Assembly (NCBI GenBank): GCA_023515745.1
Contig: JALECJ010000020.1
Span: forward strand, 1,798,001-1,862,000
Direction of reading: 5' to 3'
DNA from: Amoeboaphelidium protococcarum
Taxonomy: Eukaryota; Aphelidiomycota; Aphelidea
Length of the DNA stretch: 64,000 nt
Part shown: positions 61,101 to 64,000 of the stretch, one piece after another
Layout: each line of letters starts with the position of its first letter
Numbering within the stretch: position 1 is the stretch's first letter
Notes under the pieces: generated by a model
Told to the model about the DNA's origin: nothing
Seen by the model: the letters and a program-made list of their open reading frames with translations, nothing else
The model's database searches: none
Translations under genes and position numbers: made by a program

Positions 61101-63655
61101 CGATTATTGCGTATAAAATCCTCCACAGTCATCCGATGCTTTACACTTTTCGAGTGCTGATCTGTATTGAGCATCATTATAGAGAATGCCAATACATACG
61201 CCGTCTCAGCTTTGGCAAATATTTACGGATTATTCTCACAATACCTGGCAGCAAATTTCTCCATAATCCTGTCAATCTTCTACGCTTCTCCCGGCAGACG
61301 AAACTTTTACAGAAACTACCGAATGGCATCAACAAAGCCAACATTAGTAAAGTCAAACATGTCGACAAACGCGTGCATAGCTTTGATGTTAAACTCCTTC
61401 CCTTCACCAATGCAGTCGCCAATACTTCTCTTGTTCAATTGTGGAGTCTTAAATAGAAAATCTGCGACACTCTTCACATCACTGAGGACTCCCACCTCTA
61501 ACAGAAACTTCAATCCCTTGGGTCCATTCTCATTAAATAACACAATACCTTGTTTAGTGGCTGACTTCATCTTATTAATTCTATCAGAGTCTTCATAATT
61601 GGCTGCGACTGCATTACTAAACGACGGATTATCCACCATGTTCATTGCCTGCATGGGATCGCTTCGACTGCCAACAATCACTGAAGATTGAGTTAACGAC
61701 TATCGACCTTTGTATATTTCGTCTTACGGTGAAGTTTCATTGCTATGAACCTCATTCTTCATAAAGAATTCTTACATATTACTGGTGATTATTTCCAATA
61801 GACCAGACGACGGCTTCGATTTCCCATCCGTCGGAGAAGACACACTCTGGTCCTACTACTAATCCAAAGAGGATGTAATGCACTCGCTGATCCATCCTCT
61901 TAAGGAGAAAACGATAGCCTACAAGCACTTGAGAGCTTTAATTCTAAATTTGCGCTCATTCAAGATGGTAGGATCCGTCACATTGTTGTTAGTATAGCCA
62001 AAGACGCCAACTGACAAATCTTTACTACTCTTATCACTAGCAGACAAGAGCTAACCAGTTTAGCTGACTAGAACGCCATTACCGTTGGTACATTTAGTCA
62101 ATATATAAACTAGACGCTCAAAAACACAAACTAAGCCAACTTCGCAATCATAATTCAACCAGATATCAGCCAAAATTTTTGGATTAGAGCACAATTTATG
62201 CAATGCATCCAGTATAGAATGCTTCAGACGGTAAGTAGTGGAAGGATGTCCCAGAAGATATAGATAAATTTCATTAAAAAGAATCTCTAGTTCAGGCTTC
62301 AAGGGACCACGAAACAATTTTACCAATATCAAGAATATAGAGAGACTCAGATCAAAAATCGAGAACTAGTTCGACTGAAGCAGACTATTCTTGCTTATCG
62401 ACAATGTAATTTGAGTCCTAATCATTTAAATGTACGGATCTTCGCTCTATAGAATTGGCCCAGAATTGGTAAGAACAGATAACAACATTTCCAAGCCCAA
62501 AGATCTGGCTCTAAGTGCAACAGCAGAGAGCTGTTCCACAGTGTTTGATGATGAAGCATTTTAAACTGCTTAATTCTTGTCGCCGCTCTATTTGTCAACC
62601 TTCATGGAGAGTCTGCACAGAAATCGCAAAATAATAAAGGCATCCCGTTGAATGATGCCTTTGTAGTTCTGCATTGAAGCCGGCTCATAAGGATTATTAA
62701 GACGTGACTGCTCCTCCACAACAAACTGAACTCCACCTTTCATTTATTGAGAGCTCCCACTCTCTGATGAGCCTCCATCAACAGTATCGCTACGGCGTGG
62801 CTGATTCAAAGCTTCATTCGAATCCCTCACGCACACCTTCTCCAACATGCTGAAAACGTGATGACAAATCTACATTAGACCGGCTCTTGCGGTAACTTCA
62901 ACATTCGGATTACCACAATAAAGCCATATATTAGCACAACATTACACAACTTTCAGCAGTGACAATTCGTGAATCTCACATCCTCCTCCATTACTACTCA
63001 GTTTTCCATCGCCGCCTTGACTTTCACCAGCAAAAGATTTGATTGAACTATTCTATGTGATAGCAGTGAGTAACAATTTAATAATCTACAATAGAACTCC
63101 AGTTTCTGCTTAAATAAGCTTTTCATGACCACCGGGGTTGCCAAGCAGAGGTGGAATAAGAACAGGGGACGCACTCACGATGCAGTTAATGATATCATCT
63201 ATCAACATTGGCGGGTAACTGGACATTATCCGCTTCCCACCACTACCATCATCATCCTTCTTATCACCAGCACCATCATTGCTCTTTTAAAACGACGGTT
63301 ATTGTTTGGTAGAGGATTTATCCTCGGGATCCTAGCCATCACCGCTTTAAGATTGGACAGAATCAAGAAAAGCATCTCCTCTAAGATTATTTGATGCTAT
63401 GAGCTTCTATATCATATCCAACGCCAACTCCCTCTACTTTACAGACTAAGACGGATGAATGGCTTTCTTCAATACTCCCCAATACTTATCACTCTCAGCT
63501 TTATGACTATTATTACCATGAGAGGAGCTGTTAGAATCAGATTAGACTTTCTCCAACTCAGAAACACTACTTTAAATCAGAGTGTACAACTCCTTGTTCC
63601 TCCGACCATCAACTTCTCCCTTAATCTTGCTCAACGCAAACTTTGTATTAATCAT
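58103..63655 (-). CDS. SEC7: Large ARF guanine-nucleotide exchange factor, Sec7/BIG family
   Basis: Single long exon, 1851 codons to TGA 58103. The start at ATG 63655 is tentative; the frame stays open about 100 bp further upstream. N-terminal DCB-like region with RELALDMIQKLIASNNLRG (about 90), HUS-like NPKILADIWLNYDC near 500 (family: F-VNYDCD). Sec7 domain at about 695-885: KQGIVLFNENGPKGLKFL, FRLPGEAQKIDRIMEKFA with the catalytic glutamate finger in PGEA, ETAYVLAFSIMMLNTDQHS, MTVEDFIRNNRGINDASDLP. The C-terminal HDS regions end with FRFAKRFNEDYELRLALKTS and LVKQETISLSLYI. BIG/Sec7 proteins load ARF at the trans-Golgi. Length is close to human BIG1/2 (about 1800). Confidence 0.94.
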
Positions 63656-63955
63656 AATGCAATTAGATGTAGGATATCGACCACTTCTGATATGCTTAAT
63701 GAAGAGAAGGAGAAGAACAGAAAAGCTAAGAAACAAAATTCTTCAAACTTTGCTGAAACGAAAAGGACATTTCATTTAGAACGATCGCGCCTTAACGTCC
63801 TTTCTTTCCTGCTTAAGAGGTTGCTTGCACACAGCTCTGGATGATCGTTCGTACGGTATGTTCGTTCGTTCACTCCAGAGTGGGACACTATTCACTCAGG
63901 CATCGGAGCTACTAACCCTGCCCAATAAATTCACTACGCCAATCACAAAGTTACA
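63656..63955. promoter_or_regulatory. Upstream region between SEC7 and a right-edge gene
   Basis: About 300 bp, divergent. It contains GTTCGTACGGTATGTTCGTTCG near 63847 with a GTTCGTACG palindrome-like core. Open frame on the minus strand continues into it to about 63750, so an extra SEC7 5' exon or longer N-terminus is possible. Confidence 0.35.
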
Positions 63956-64000
63956 ATGTCTTGTATGTGTATTGTGTGCGGAAAGACATTGCGTGCCTTC
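63956..64000 (+). CDS. Start of a gene cut by the window edge
   Basis: ATG 63956 opens MSCMCIVCGKTLRAF to the last base. C-x-C-x2-C at the start suggests a zinc- or metal-binding beginning. Only 15 codons are visible, and an ATG with an open frame this short can be chance, so the call is weak. Confidence 0.2.
   Translation, partial: MSCMCIVCGKTLRAF

Noticed and set aside
60794-61456. 220-codon plus-strand frame
   Set aside because: Antisense to the Sec7 domain, which is unmistakable on the minus strand.

Overview
This window is nuclear DNA of a eukaryote that reads TAA and TAG as glutamine and uses only TGA as stop. Almost every gene is closed by TGA, and in-frame TAA/TAG fall at positions where the protein families have an invariant Gln, for example the kinesin P-loop (TAA at 45561) and helicase motif V (TAG at 7867). 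Twelve short spliceosomal introns (47 to 72 nt, plus one enlarged by a transposon) can be placed by reading-frame and homology continuity; most end in TGTAG. Gene content is opisthokont and fungus-like: a copper-fist transcription factor, a C2-AGC kinase of the Sch9 type, a PAK/Ste20 kinase with a CRIB domain, RRN3, a Mic12-like protein and a mitoferrin. Secreted expansin-like proteins also occur. Together this points to a fungal relative rather than a ciliate. From memory, aphelids (Amoeboaphelidium, algal parasites at the base of Fungi) have this code; that assignment is inference.

Layout. 0.3-5.3 kb: a two-span membrane protein, an LST2-like protein and the Sch9-like kinase, all minus strand. 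5.5-10.5 kb: a KNL1/Spc7 kinetochore scaffold (minus) split by a 1.8 kb Helitron-like element (6319-8124) that carries two genes of its own. 10.8-14.2 kb: a long coiled-coil protein diverging from KNL1. 14.4-29.3 kb: an AtuA/DUF1446 enzyme, a secreted EF-hand protein, a universal stress protein, an NTF2-like membrane protein, MTA phosphorylase, a Mic12-like protein, a copper-fist factor, the XPF nuclease, a Golgi-type GDPase and an ISG12-like membrane protein.

29.5-34.2 kb: three tandem minus-strand secreted proteins sharing a Cys-rich module; two end in expansin-like domains and the middle one is only a Pro/Ala/Met and Cys/Lys/Asp repeat protein. 34.4-42.7 kb: a PPR-like mitochondrial protein, mitoferrin, a small nucleolar-type basic protein, a disordered protein, RRN3 and a disintegrin/EGF/SH3 membrane protein. 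42.9-55.8 kb: a candidate eIF4E-binding protein of the 4E-T type, a kinesin-12-like motor, a Caf16-like ABC ATPase, Dim1 rRNA dimethylase, the AFG2/SPATA5 AAA ATPase and PAK. 56.8-63.7 kb: a secreted helical-repeat protein and a large Sec7/BIG ARF-GEF. A further gene starts at the right edge.

Functional themes: ribosome production (RRN3, Dim1, AFG2, LLPH-like), chromosome segregation (KNL1, kinesin), metal handling (copper fist, mitoferrin), secretion and Golgi (Sec7, GDPase) and a wall-active secreted cluster. There are no operons. Genes are compact, with gaps of about 0.1-0.9 kb. I found no rRNA, tRNA or CRISPR array by eye.
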